The notes beneath the pieces were generated by a model that did no database searches, had not been told where the DNA came from, and saw only the letters and a program-made list of their open reading frames with translations. From Bacteroidota bacterium (lineage in GTDB: Bacteria; Bacteroidota; Bacteroidia; Chitinophagales; Chitinophagaceae): a DNA stretch of 5,814 bases. The stretch lies in the NCBI GenBank assembly GCA_023436685.1, contig JAEZIL010000036.1, positions 1 to 5,814 on the forward strand, in the 5' to 3' direction. How positions within the stretch are numbered: the first letter of the stretch is position 1; each line of letters starts with the position of its first letter. Shown piece by piece: positions 1 through 5,521 of the stretch. The position numbers and the translations under genes are program-made.

Positions 1-1
1 T

Positions 2-790
2 AAGTATCCTGATATACTAAACGATGCGCATGTAGGTGCCGAAGCAACTAAATTGTTCAATGAGGCCAATGCAATGCTGGATAAAATAATAGCCGATAAA
101 TGGCTGACTGCAAAAGGTGTTGTAGGCTATTGGAAAGCCGAGAAGACAGCCCCTGATACAGTTTTGGTGAAAGACGATAACGGTAAAGTATTACATCATT
201 TAGAATCGCTGCGGCAGCAGCAAAAGAAAGCTGCCAATCAGCCTAATTTCTCCCTGGCCGATTTTATAAGCCCGAAGCACGAAGATCATATTGGTGCATT
301 TGCTGTAAGTATTCATGGCATAGAACCGCATTTGCAAAACTTCATAAATAATCATGACGATTATAACAAGATAATGCTGCAAGCTTTGGCCGACAGGCTG
401 GCGGAAGCATTTGCCGAGGTGCTGCATAAGCGCACACGTAAAGAGTTTTGGGGGTATGCTTCAAATGAGCAGATGAGTAATGCAGAGCTTATTAAGGAGG
501 AGTACCAGGGTATTCGTCCGGCACCGGGTTACCCTGCCTGCCCCGATCATACAGAGAAGCATAAACTTTTTGCTTTGCTAAATGCTACTGATAATGCAGG
601 TATACAACTGACCGAATCGCTGGCAATGTATCCTGCTGCATCGGTATGTGGGTGGTATTTCAGCCATCCGCAGAGCACTTATTTTGGCATTGGTAAAATA
701 ACAGAAGACCAATTGCAAGACTATGCACAGCGTAAGGGCATGAGCACAGAAGAAGCAAGCAAATGGCTTTCACCTATATTAGATATGTAA
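2..790 (+). CDS. metH: Methionine synthase, cobalamin-dependent, C-terminal part (5' end outside window)
   Basis: MetH transfers a methyl group from 5-methyltetrahydrofolate via methylcobalamin to homocysteine, making methionine in the cytoplasm. The frame is open from base 2, so the gene begins upstream; 262 residues are visible, against roughly 1,200 for full-length MetH. The fragment starts in a segment (YPDILND, then AHVGAEATKLF) that in MetH follows the B12-binding domain. The rest is the activation domain, which binds S-adenosylmethionine to reductively remethylate inactive cob(II)alamin. Its signature RPAPGYPACPDHTEK lies at fragment residues 172-186 (bases 515-559), and the DHIGAFAV and GWYFSHP segments also match the family. 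The domain looks intact, with a normal C-terminus (WLSPIL). No B12 riboswitch can be judged because the 5' end is missing. The stop codon shares its last base with the ATG of the next gene, so coupled translation is likely. Confidence 0.97.
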   Translation, partial: KYPDILNDAHVGAEATKLFNEANAMLDKIIADKWLTAKGVVGYWKAEKTAPDTVLVKDDNGKVLHHLESLRQQQKKAANQPNFSLADFISPKHEDHIGAFAVSIHGIEPHLQNFINNHDDYNKIMLQALADRLAEAFAEVLHKRTRKEFWGYASNEQMSNAELIKEEYQGIRPAPGYPACPDHTEKHKLFALLNATDNAGIQLTESLAMYPAASVCGWYFSHPQSTYFGIGKITEDQLQDYAQRKGMSTEEASKWLSPILDM

Positions 791-1473
791 TGTTTGGAGA
801 CCAACAAGAAAAAGAAGCAATAGTAGAAGAGCCTAAGGTGAACACGAAATACAAATCGGTAGCCTGGCTGGCGCATATTATATCGTTTGTATTCCACCCG
901 GTATTTATGCCTACCATCATGGCATACGCCATGTATAGGTTTGTACCAGCGTACTTTGCTAGCATCAATGCTAAGGACTATTCATTCAAATATCTGCTAC
1001 CATTATTTTTGACAACGGCTATTTTCCCAATCATAAGCGTATTACTTATGAAGGGGTTGGGTTTTATTAAGAGCGTCCATTTGTATGATCCTAAAGACCG
1101 TATCATTCCGCTTATAACTTCTATGGTGTTTTACTTCTGGATAAACCTGGTATTCAAAAATATCAATGCTCCGTTTTTATTACACGTGTTAACGCTTGGT
1201 AGTTTTTGGGGAGTGATCACTCTTTTCATGGTAAATATATTTTACAAGGTTAGCATGCATACAGCCGGCGCCGGTGGCATGTTGGGTATGCTGATAGTAC
1301 TGATGATGCTGAGCCCGGTTAGCCTTACGTTACCATTGTTTCTTGCACTCATTATTGCCGGTATTGTAGGAACAGCCCGAATGCTTTTAGGTGCACACCA
1401 GCCAGCTGAAATATGGCTGGGTTATATATTGGGTATCCTGGTGCAGGTGGGTGCTTATCTATACCTTATTTAG
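790..1473 (+). CDS. PAP2-like integral membrane protein, possible phosphatase
   Basis: This 227-residue protein has about six hydrophobic segments (roughly residues 26-52, 68-88, 108-125, 130-152, 164-190 and 208-226). Two motifs recall the PAP2 (type 2 phosphatidic acid phosphatase) superfamily. S155-M156-H157 resembles the S-G-H motif. R197-x5-H203-x3-E207, within RMLLGAHQPAE, resembles S-R-x5-H-x3-D, but Ser is replaced by Ala and the final Asp by Glu. A clean first motif (K-x6-R-P) is not visible; D-P-K-D-R at 100-104 is the nearest basic stretch. The family would act on lipid or isoprenoid phosphates at the inner membrane, but substrate and activity are unknown here. I chose the ATG at 790 because it overlaps the metH stop as TAATG. 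An in-frame ATG at 763 would add nine residues and overlap metH by 28 bases. Its link to metH is probably translational coupling rather than shared chemistry. Confidence 0.8.
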   Translation: MFGDQQEKEAIVEEPKVNTKYKSVAWLAHIISFVFHPVFMPTIMAYAMYRFVPAYFASINAKDYSFKYLLPLFLTTAIFPIISVLLMKGLGFIKSVHLYDPKDRIIPLITSMVFYFWINLVFKNINAPFLLHVLTLGSFWGVITLFMVNIFYKVSMHTAGAGGMLGMLIVLMMLSPVSLTLPLFLALIIAGIVGTARMLLGAHQPAEIWLGYILGILVQVGAYLYLI

Positions 1474-1492
1474 CTTAACGATTTTACTGATA

Positions 1493-1531
1493 GGTGTATT
1501 TGTATTATTAAGTATACACCTTCTTTATATT
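1493..1531 (+). terminator. Weak candidate terminator after the metH/PAP2-like pair
   Basis: Arms GGTGTAT (1493-1499) and ATACACC (1514-1520) form a perfect 7-bp stem with a 14-base A/T loop. The stem is followed by TTCTTTATATT, which is only moderately T-rich. It lies 20 bases after the PAP2-like stop and before the MFS gene, a sensible place for termination. The long loop and impure T tract keep confidence low. Confidence 0.35.
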
Positions 1532-1583
1532 CAGTTACTTTGCCCTCCCTTTTTTACACGAGGAGCTTAATTTTTTTATTCAC

Positions 1584-2801
1584 GTGCATATACCGCAACA
1601 CCAGCCAGCAAGCAAAAGTATGGTTGTCATCATACTTATATTGGGGGCGCTAACCGCTGTTAGCCCCTTCTCTATTGATATGTATCTGCCTGCTTTCGGG
1701 CAAATGGCTACGAGCCTGCATACCACTGTACCCAAAGTCTCTTTATCGCTTAGTAGCTATTTTGTAGGTATGGCCCTCGGGCAATTGTTGTATGGCCCAT
1801 TGCTGGATAGGTTTGGCCGTAAGCGCCCGCTGTATGCAGGGCTTGTGTTATATATACTGGCCACGGTAGCTTGTATTTATTCAGGATCGGTAGAAATGTT
1901 GATCGCATCGAGATTGTTGCAGGCGCTAGGTGGCTGTGCGGCAGGTGTAGCATCTACTGCTATGGTGCGCGATTTTTTTCCGCAAGAAGAAAGGGCAAAG
2001 GTATTTTCATTGCTCATGCTAATACTAAGTGTATCGCCTTTGTTTGCACCTACTATAGGTAGCCTTGTTTCTACTGCATGGGGCTGGCAGGCAGTATTTG
2101 TAGTATTGGGCGTTATTATGACGCTGATCCTGTTGCTGGTAATATTCATGTTGCCCGAAGGCCATCAGCCCGATCCTAATGTATCACTAAAAGCAAGGCC
2201 TATTACCCAAAACTTTCTGTCCATTTTTCAGACACCGCAGTTCTTTGCATACGCCTTATCGGGCGCCTTCTCTTTTGCGGGTCTGTTTGTTTACCTGGCT
2301 GGCGCGCCCTCTATATTCATGAATACTTTCAGCCTCACCGAAAAAGAGTTTGGGCTTGTATTTGCGCTCTTATCTATAGGTGTGGTAGGTGGTGGACAGG
2401 TGAACATACAGCTTACCAAACGCTACAAAAGTGAGGATATTTTCAAAGCTGCCCTGTACACCCAACTTGCCACAACGTTTATTTTTCTATTGGGCGCTAT
2501 ATTGGGCCAATATGGGCTTGCTATGCATATAGTGTTGTTTTTCATTTTCTTGTCGTGCATTGGGCTGACCTATCCCAATGCAGCATCGCTTGCCTTACAA
2601 CCATTTCAAAAAAATGCCGGTGCTGCTGCTTCACTTTTAGGATTTATGCAGATGGGGGTTGGCGCATTGAGTTCGGCGATATTTGGTTTGCTACCTTATA
2701 CAGCAAGTATTTCTGTTGGTGTTCTGTTTGTGGCAACCGGTGTAGCAGGGGTAGTGCTATCAAAAACAAAACCCCGCAAGATGCGGGATGCGGGGTTTTA
2801 A
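1584..2801 (+). CDS. MFS multidrug exporter, Bcr/CflA type
   Basis: This 405-residue protein is a 12-helix major facilitator of the Bcr/CflA drug:proton antiporter group, which exports toxic compounds such as bicyclomycin or chloramphenicol across the inner membrane. The first helix leads into SPFSIDMYLPAF (27-38), a hallmark of the group with the membrane Asp at 32. The loop 2-3 motif GPLLDRFGRKRPL is at 71-83. Helix 4 carries SRLLQALGG (109-117), with the conserved Arg at 110, followed by STAMVRDFF. SPLFAPTIGS (151-160) fits the antiporter motif of helix 5. Length is normal. The start taken is GTG at 1584; an in-frame ATG at 1620 would leave almost nothing before helix 1. AGGAG at 1561-1565 is 18 bases from the GTG, too far for a usual ribosome site. 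The last ten codons and stop lie inside the terminator hairpin. Substrate cannot be told. Confidence 0.93.
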   Translation: MHIPQHQPASKSMVVIILILGALTAVSPFSIDMYLPAFGQMATSLHTTVPKVSLSLSSYFVGMALGQLLYGPLLDRFGRKRPLYAGLVLYILATVACIYSGSVEMLIASRLLQALGGCAAGVASTAMVRDFFPQEERAKVFSLLMLILSVSPLFAPTIGSLVSTAWGWQAVFVVLGVIMTLILLLVIFMLPEGHQPDPNVSLKARPITQNFLSIFQTPQFFAYALSGAFSFAGLFVYLAGAPSIFMNTFSLTEKEFGLVFALLSIGVVGGGQVNIQLTKRYKSEDIFKAALYTQLATTFIFLLGAILGQYGLAMHIVLFFIFLSCIGLTYPNAASLALQPFQKNAGAAASLLGFMQMGVGALSSAIFGLLPYTASISVGVLFVATGVAGVVLSKTKPRKMRDAGF

Positions 2802-2804
2802 AAA
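2768..2804 (+). terminator. Strong, probably bidirectional terminator overlapping the MFS stop codon
   Basis: Arms AAAACCCCGC (2768-2777) and GCGGGGTTTT (2790-2799) form a perfect 10-bp stem with a 12-base loop. An alternative 5-bp pairing, CCCGC (2773-2777) with GCGGG (2783-2787), is possible inside it. The T run on the + strand is part of the 3' arm, and the A run of the 5' arm gives the same on the - strand, so it could work both ways. The MFS stop codon TAA (2799-2801) is at the foot of the stem. Confidence 0.85.
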
Positions 2805-3132
2805 GATCATGGTGTAGGGTTTACATAATGAAAGAGGCTGTAAAATAATGTATGGCTTTATCATTTAGCCACCGTTTTTTAACCTTGGTTTTTAATATGT
2901 TGTTCGCCGTCAAAGCGGGGGGCCTGGCGCCATGCAGTTTTATAATAGTTGCACGGACGAACAGATTTTTGAAACAGGGACAAGGTAAAAGCGGAAGAGC
3001 GTAAGGAAACTTTTGCGCGGTAGCAATTACCTTAAAAAAATGCAATTAGCGCAAGATGATTGGAACAGCTACACTGCTTACTTGATAAACTGGTGCTTGT
3101 TTATAAAACGCCGATGCAGATATGCGTATGAA
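2802..3132. other. 331-base stretch without a convincing gene, with one structured dyad
   Basis: Open frames here (for example a 74-codon frame on the - strand from 3045 to 2821) show no recognisable domain or signal and have low-complexity, tail-to-tail composition, so I do not call them. The main structure is an imperfect inverted repeat. TGTTCGCCGT (2901-2910) can pair with ACGGACGAACA (2953-2963) with one bulged A. The pairing encloses a G/C-rich block with the palindrome TGGCGCCA (2925-2932) and is followed by GATTTTTG. This could be a small RNA, a terminator of something decayed, or chance. Nothing matches a tRNA, tmRNA, SRP RNA or RNase P RNA that I can recognise. Confidence 0.5.
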
Positions 3133-3270
3133 TTAATTAACAGCACTAAAGCCGATAATGCCTACTGCCAACCATATAAGCCCCTTTACCAAAAAGAACA
3201 GGAAACCCCAGATGCCAAGTTTCTTAATCCATTTTATTGCTTTGGGTTGTGTTTTTATTGTTGTTTCCAT
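3133..3270 (-). CDS. Small single-span membrane protein, 45 residues, unknown function
   Basis: The ATG at 3270 opens a 45-codon frame starting METTIKTQ. It has a basic stretch KAIKWIKKLG at about 10-19, then one hydrophobic helix GIWGFLFFLVKGLIWLAVG, ending SAVN. The positive-inside layout suggests an N-terminus in the cytoplasm and one inner-membrane span. The pattern (basic W-I-K-K-L-G, then G-F-L-F-F-L-x-K-G-L-x-W-L) resembles short proteins commonly seen in Bacteroidota genomes; this is from memory, not a search. The frame extends upstream to 3345, but that part is rich in Cys/Phe and not protein-like, so 3270 is preferred. The gene follows the PorT-like gene on the same strand after 93 bases and could share its transcript or have its own promoter. 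The opposite-strand frame from 3013 or 3040 is Cys/Tyr-rich and looks like its shadow. Function is unknown. Confidence 0.58.
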   Translation of the reverse strand: METTIKTQPKAIKWIKKLGIWGFLFFLVKGLIWLAVGIIGFSAVN

Positions 3271-3320
3271 TTCTATTGCATTTCCATGACAAAGAAAGGT
3301 TGAATAGCAACAGCGATCTT

Positions 3321-3343
3321 TTAAAAATGGAAAAACCATTTTC
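3321..3343 (-). terminator. Weak candidate terminator after the PorT-like gene
   Basis: AAAATGG (3324-3330) and CCATTTT (3336-3342) form a 7-bp stem with a five-base loop. Read on the - strand, it begins 22 bases after the PorT-like stop codon and ends in a run of five T (CCATTTTT). The stem is A/T-rich, so termination may be leaky and allow readthrough into the 45-residue gene. Confidence 0.35.
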
Positions 3344-3363
3344 AAAAAAAGAAATAACGCTTA

Positions 3364-4071
3364 TTAGCCCTGCAGGTGTATAGATATTACTATCATGCGC
3401 GTGCTAAGGCTTTCTATTGCATTGCTCAATGGTATGCGTGCATCTTTAAAATGCTGGTTCATAAGCCCCTGGCTTATCTTAATTTCGGGAGCGAATATAA
3501 AGTTGGGGTAATAAAATTCGAAACCGGCACCTAGCTCATAGCCGAAATCAATAGGTTTTACTTTAATAAATTCATCGGCCCTGCGCGAGCGTGCATTGGC
3601 TGCCAGGTCGATATCCAGTTTGGTACCTACCATGCCATAAAAGCGGAAATTTTGTATCCTGTCGCTTTTAAATTTCAGTTGCAAAGGAAGGTGCATGTAA
3701 ATAGATTCAATCGACCGGTCAATCGTGCTATCCCCACCACGTCCGTCGGAAGCGTCTATAACCATACGTTTTTCGGCAAATGCCAGCGATGGTACAAAAC
3801 GCAGGTCAAAGCGTCTGTTTAGCCTTAAATTACCCATCAAACCCAGGTTGAACCCTGGCCTGAAACGGGGGGTTATTGATCTAAATGTATCATTTTCAAC
3901 AAAAGAACGTGTGTTGCCTATCTTATAAGTGGAGAAATTGGTGCCAAAGGTTATACCAAAATAATAGGCTTTCTGGTCATGTTCAGGCATATTGATGATG
4001 TTGCGTTGCGCATAGGTACTTAGTGAAAACAACAAGCAGGCAAGTATCAGGAATATGGAACGGACGTGCAT
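3364..4071 (-). CDS. porT: PorT-like outer-membrane beta-barrel protein (type IX secretion/gliding PorT/SprT family)
   Basis: This 235-residue protein has a clear signal peptide (MHVRSIFLILACLLFSLSTYA, cleavage likely before Gln22). The mature start has N-M-P-E-H-D (27-32), then A-Y-Y-F-G-I-T-F-G-T-N-F (35-46). That arrangement, Asn-x-Pro-x-x-Asp followed by a Phe-Gly strand, is typical of PorT/SprT proteins of Bacteroidota. The rest alternates short amphipathic strands with charged loops (for example RPGFNLGLMGNLRLNRRFDL and the final RMIVISIHL), as in an eight-stranded barrel. PorT is needed for the type IX secretion system, and SprT for gliding and secretion. I chose the ATG at 4071 because it starts directly at the signal peptide; an upstream in-frame extension to 4158 has no such logic. 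The C-terminus ends HLQG, without the terminal aromatic residue common in barrels. The gene ends in tandem stops (TAATAA). A generic porin-family barrel of the same fold is the alternative. Confidence 0.82.
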   Translation of the reverse strand: MHVRSIFLILACLLFSLSTYAQRNIINMPEHDQKAYYFGITFGTNFSTYKIGNTRSFVENDTFRSITPRFRPGFNLGLMGNLRLNRRFDLRFVPSLAFAEKRMVIDASDGRGGDSTIDRSIESIYMHLPLQLKFKSDRIQNFRFYGMVGTKLDIDLAANARSRRADEFIKVKPIDFGYELGAGFEFYYPNFIFAPEIKISQGLMNQHFKDARIPLSNAIESLSTRMIVISIHLQG

Positions 4072-4104
4072 CAATCTACAAGATATGTATATTAACGTAA
4101 AATA

Positions 4105-4134
4105 CGAAGATACAGTATGTGGCTTGCCAAACAA
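4105..4134 (-). promoter_or_regulatory. Candidate Bacteroidota-type promoter for the PorT-like gene
   Basis: On the - strand, TTG (4134-4132) is followed after 19 bases by TATCTTCG (4112-4105). That is seven of eight bases of the Bacteroidota -7 element TAnnTTTG at the usual spacing from the -33 TTG. Transcription would start about 30 bases before the ATG at 4071. Confidence 0.5.
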
Positions 4135-4137
4135 GGT

Positions 4138-4153
4138 ACCGTTAAAAAACGGT
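4138..4153. repeat. Short perfect hairpin just upstream of the porT promoter
   Basis: ACCGTT (4138-4143) and AACGGT (4148-4153) are perfect inverted arms around AAAA. The element ends four bases upstream of the proposed -33 TTG of the PorT-like gene, where an activator or repressor could bind. It might equally be chance; no protein partner can be named. Confidence 0.3.
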
Positions 4154-4261
4154 GGCAAAAAGCTTGCGGAATTGAATTTTTCTCAATATTTAAACCTTAT
4201 CTTCGTAATCCCATAAGAAACTCGATCAGAGATCTAGATAAGAAATTTACCCGCCAGCATG

Positions 4262-4296
4262 AAAAAGAGAGACCCGCTTCACTTTGAAGCGGGTCT
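4262..4296 (-). terminator. Strong rho-independent terminator of the LOG-family gene
   Basis: AGACCCGCTTC (4270-4280) and GAAGCGGGTCT (4286-4296) form a perfect 11-bp stem with a five-base loop. On the - strand it is followed by CTCTTTTTC (the A run at 4262-4266). It starts 23 bases past the LOG stop codon. On the + strand the following TTGATTTAT is a poorer T tract, so termination is mainly for the - strand. Confidence 0.92.
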
Positions 4297-4318
4297 TGAT
4301 TTATAAGAAGATTTGCGG

Positions 4319-4900
4319 TCAGGTTGTTTGCTTTGTTATGTATTTAGGCTTATCGGGTGCTACATAGTTATACATCATATCCAATAATTCATCAACCAAC
4401 GGGCTTGTTAAAAGCATGGTTCGGCTGCACTCATCCAGGAAACCCTCGCTCACCATATTGGTACAAAGCGCTGTTAACGCATCATAATATCCGTTAATAT
4501 TAAGCAGCGCAATGGGTTTGCTATGTAGACCCAGCTGCCCCCATGTAAGCATTTCAAACATTTCTTCTAAAGTGCCAAAGCCACCGGGAAGGGTAATGAC
4601 GCCATCGCACAACTCATTCATCTTAAGCTTGCGCTGGTGCATGGTATCTACTATAATAAGTTCGGTTAGTCCATCGTGTGCAATCTCTTTGGTTTGGAGA
4701 AAGCCCGGAATAACACCAACTACCTTGCCGCCATTTGCCAGCATGGCATCGGCTACTACACCCATAAGGCCTACTTTGGCCCCGCCATATACCATGCGGA
4801 TGTTGCGTTCGGCAAGTTTTACGCCCAGTTCATAAGCAGTTTCCCTATGTACAGGATCGTAGCCTTCACTTGAACCACAAAAAACGGTAACACTATTCAT
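4319..4900 (-). CDS. LOG-family phosphoribohydrolase (TIGR00730 type, Rossmann fold)
   Basis: LOG proteins split nucleoside 5'-monophosphates, classically cytokinin riboside monophosphates, into free base and ribose 5-phosphate. In bacteria the true substrate is often unproven and may be ordinary nucleotides. The protein has 193 residues, the usual length. It opens with VTVFCGSSEG (4-13), a Rossmann strand and loop, followed by YGGAKVGLMG (38-47). The signature parts are M87-x-x-R90-K91 and P105-G-G-F-G-T-L-E-E113, which hold the phosphate-binding glycines and the catalytic Arg/Glu set of the family; all are present. I chose the ATG at 4900 because the Rossmann strand begins three residues later; the upstream in-frame extension to 4984 would run through the promoter. 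The gene stands alone, with its own promoter candidate and terminator, divergent from the unknown gene at 4995. It was formerly often annotated as lysine decarboxylase; the nearby lysA gives no support for that. Confidence 0.93.
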   Translation of the reverse strand: MNSVTVFCGSSEGYDPVHRETAYELGVKLAERNIRMVYGGAKVGLMGVVADAMLANGGKVVGVIPGFLQTKEIAHDGLTELIIVDTMHQRKLKMNELCDGVITLPGGFGTLEEMFEMLTWGQLGLHSKPIALLNINGYYDALTALCTNMVSEGFLDECSRTMLLTSPLVDELLDMMYNYVAPDKPKYITKQTT

Positions 4901-4919
4901 TGAGAGCAAATTGTTGTTA

Positions 4920-4948
4920 TAAAGATAAGATGAATGACTTACAGGCAA
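4920..4948 (-). promoter_or_regulatory. Candidate Bacteroidota-type promoter for the LOG-family gene
   Basis: On the - strand, TTG (4948-4946) and TATCTTTA (4927-4920) are separated by 18 bases. The second element matches seven of eight positions of TAnnTTTG. The implied start of transcription is about 10-15 bases before the ATG at 4900, giving a very short leader. Confidence 0.45.
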
Positions 4949-4949
4949 T

Positions 4950-4981
4950 TTACAATTTTGTGAAAACTGTGTAATTTGTAA
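4950..4981. repeat. TTACAA/TTGTAA dyad in the divergent intergenic region
   Basis: TTACAA (4950-4955) and TTGTAA (4976-4981) are inverted copies 20 bases apart, with partly matching inner A/T bases. They sit in the 94-base gap between the divergent LOG gene and the unknown gene at 4995. An operator is possible, but A/T-rich sequence produces such dyads by chance. I found no well-spaced TTG / TAnnTTTG pair for the + strand gene here. Confidence 0.25.
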
Positions 4982-4994
4982 CAAACCACGTATT

Positions 4995-5483
4995 ATGCAG
5001 TATACTGTAAATACAATAGGCTACCGGAAATTTGAGGTGTTAGATAGTACAGGTGCACTCATCGGCAAGCTGCATTCTCATTCACTATTTTCCGGTAAGG
5101 AGCAACTTATACTAAGTGAGCATGAAGTGTATGATATAAAGCAGAAAAGCTTTTGGAGTCTTACACGGCAGATATTTAAAAACGGATATCCGTTTGCAAC
5201 TATAAAACCAAATCTTAGCGGTGGTACTGAAATAATATTTCAATCGGGCATTACGTTTTATTTTAAAAGCAAAAATTTCTGGCGTACAGAATATGTATTG
5301 ACAGATTATACTGAGCAGTTAATAGCGCGTTTGCATGCTGAATATGTATGGAAGAAATTCAACTATAATTATAGGATAGATGTTGTAAATAAAGCATTCG
5401 GGCAGGAGATAGATGCACTGGTACCCCTACTGATGGGCTATTGTATAACGTATCTTGGAAGGCTAACAGCATCTGCTGTTTAA
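4995..5483 (+). CDS. Unknown 162-residue protein, possibly tubby/LURP-one-like beta fold
   Basis: I do not recognise this gene with certainty. It begins MQYTVNTIGYRKFEVLD and has no signal peptide. Residues 1-130 alternate short hydrophobic strands with turns (for example KFEVLDSTGALIGKL at 12-26, TEIIFQSGITFYFKS, TEYVLTD), as in an antiparallel beta-barrel or sheet. It ends in one hydrophobic helix, about residues 139-157 (IDALVPLLMGYCITYLGRL). Strands carrying F-x-V-x-D-x-x-G-x-x-I-G followed by a central C-terminal hydrophobic helix is the layout of tubby-like and LURP-one-related proteins. That assignment is inference from pattern only; a C-terminal membrane anchor is the alternative. The gene is divergent from the LOG gene and convergent with lysA. 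Codon use and composition look like the neighbours, so there is no sign of recent transfer. Confidence 0.85.
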   Translation: MQYTVNTIGYRKFEVLDSTGALIGKLHSHSLFSGKEQLILSEHEVYDIKQKSFWSLTRQIFKNGYPFATIKPNLSGGTEIIFQSGITFYFKSKNFWRTEYVLTDYTEQLIARLHAEYVWKKFNYNYRIDVVNKAFGQEIDALVPLLMGYCITYLGRLTASAV

Positions 5484-5484
5484 T

Positions 5485-5521
5485 AAAAAATAAGGGGCCG
5501 TTATATATGGCCCCCAGTTTT
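5485..5521. terminator. Bidirectional terminator between the unknown gene and lysA
   Basis: GGGGCC (5494-5499) and GGCCCC (5509-5514) form a 6-bp G/C stem with a nine-base loop. On the + strand AGTTTTTAT follows; on the - strand TTATTTTTTA follows (A run at 5485-5490). The stop codons of two convergent genes (5483 and 5521) are close on either side, so one hairpin probably serves both. Confidence 0.85.

Larger units (their letters stand above)
4102..4208. repeat. Inverted 11-bp repeat flanking the upstream region of the PorT-like gene
   Basis: ATACGAAGATA (4102-4112) and, in opposite orientation, TATCTTCGTAA (4198-4208) share a perfect 10-bp core, TACGAAGATA / TATCTTCGTA. They are separated by 85 bases. 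The left copy contains the proposed -7 element of the PorT-like gene. The right copy contains the same TATCTTCG reading toward + and has a TTG at 4172-4174, 23 bases upstream. They may be two divergent promoters or paired protein-binding sites. Confidence 0.45.

Noticed and set aside
1535..1542. TTACTTTG as a -7 element for the MFS gene
   Set aside because: Seven of eight bases match TAnnTTTG, but there is no TTG at a suitable distance upstream, so a promoter cannot be supported.
1561..1565. AGGAG as ribosome binding site for the MFS gene
   Set aside because: It is 18 bases from the GTG start, beyond the usual spacing, and Bacteroidota rarely rely on this sequence.
1877..2149. 90-codon - strand frame inside the MFS gene
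   Set aside because: Antisense to conserved transporter motifs; no domain and no promoter.
2821..3045. 74-codon - strand frame in the gene-free stretch
   Set aside because: No recognisable domain, signal peptide or membrane pattern, and it overlaps the structured dyad at 2901-2970.
3013..3303. 96-codon + strand frame opposite the 45-residue membrane peptide
   Set aside because: It starts with TTG (or ATG at 3040), is rich in Cys and Tyr with no domain pattern, and mirrors the - strand helix codons; it reads as a shadow.
4084..4158. Longer N-terminus for the PorT-like protein beginning at 4158
   Set aside because: It would place 29 residues before a clear signal peptide and overlap the proposed promoter.
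4259..4306. 15-codon + strand frame (MKKRDPLHFEAGLDL) across the LOG terminator hairpin
   Set aside because: Very short and almost wholly made of the terminator stem of the opposite-strand gene; chance is the simpler explanation, though it would matter if a + transcript starts near 4210.
4512..4835. 107-codon + strand frame inside the LOG gene
   Set aside because: Antisense to a well-supported enzyme gene with intact motifs; Ser/Pro-rich translation typical of an antisense shadow.
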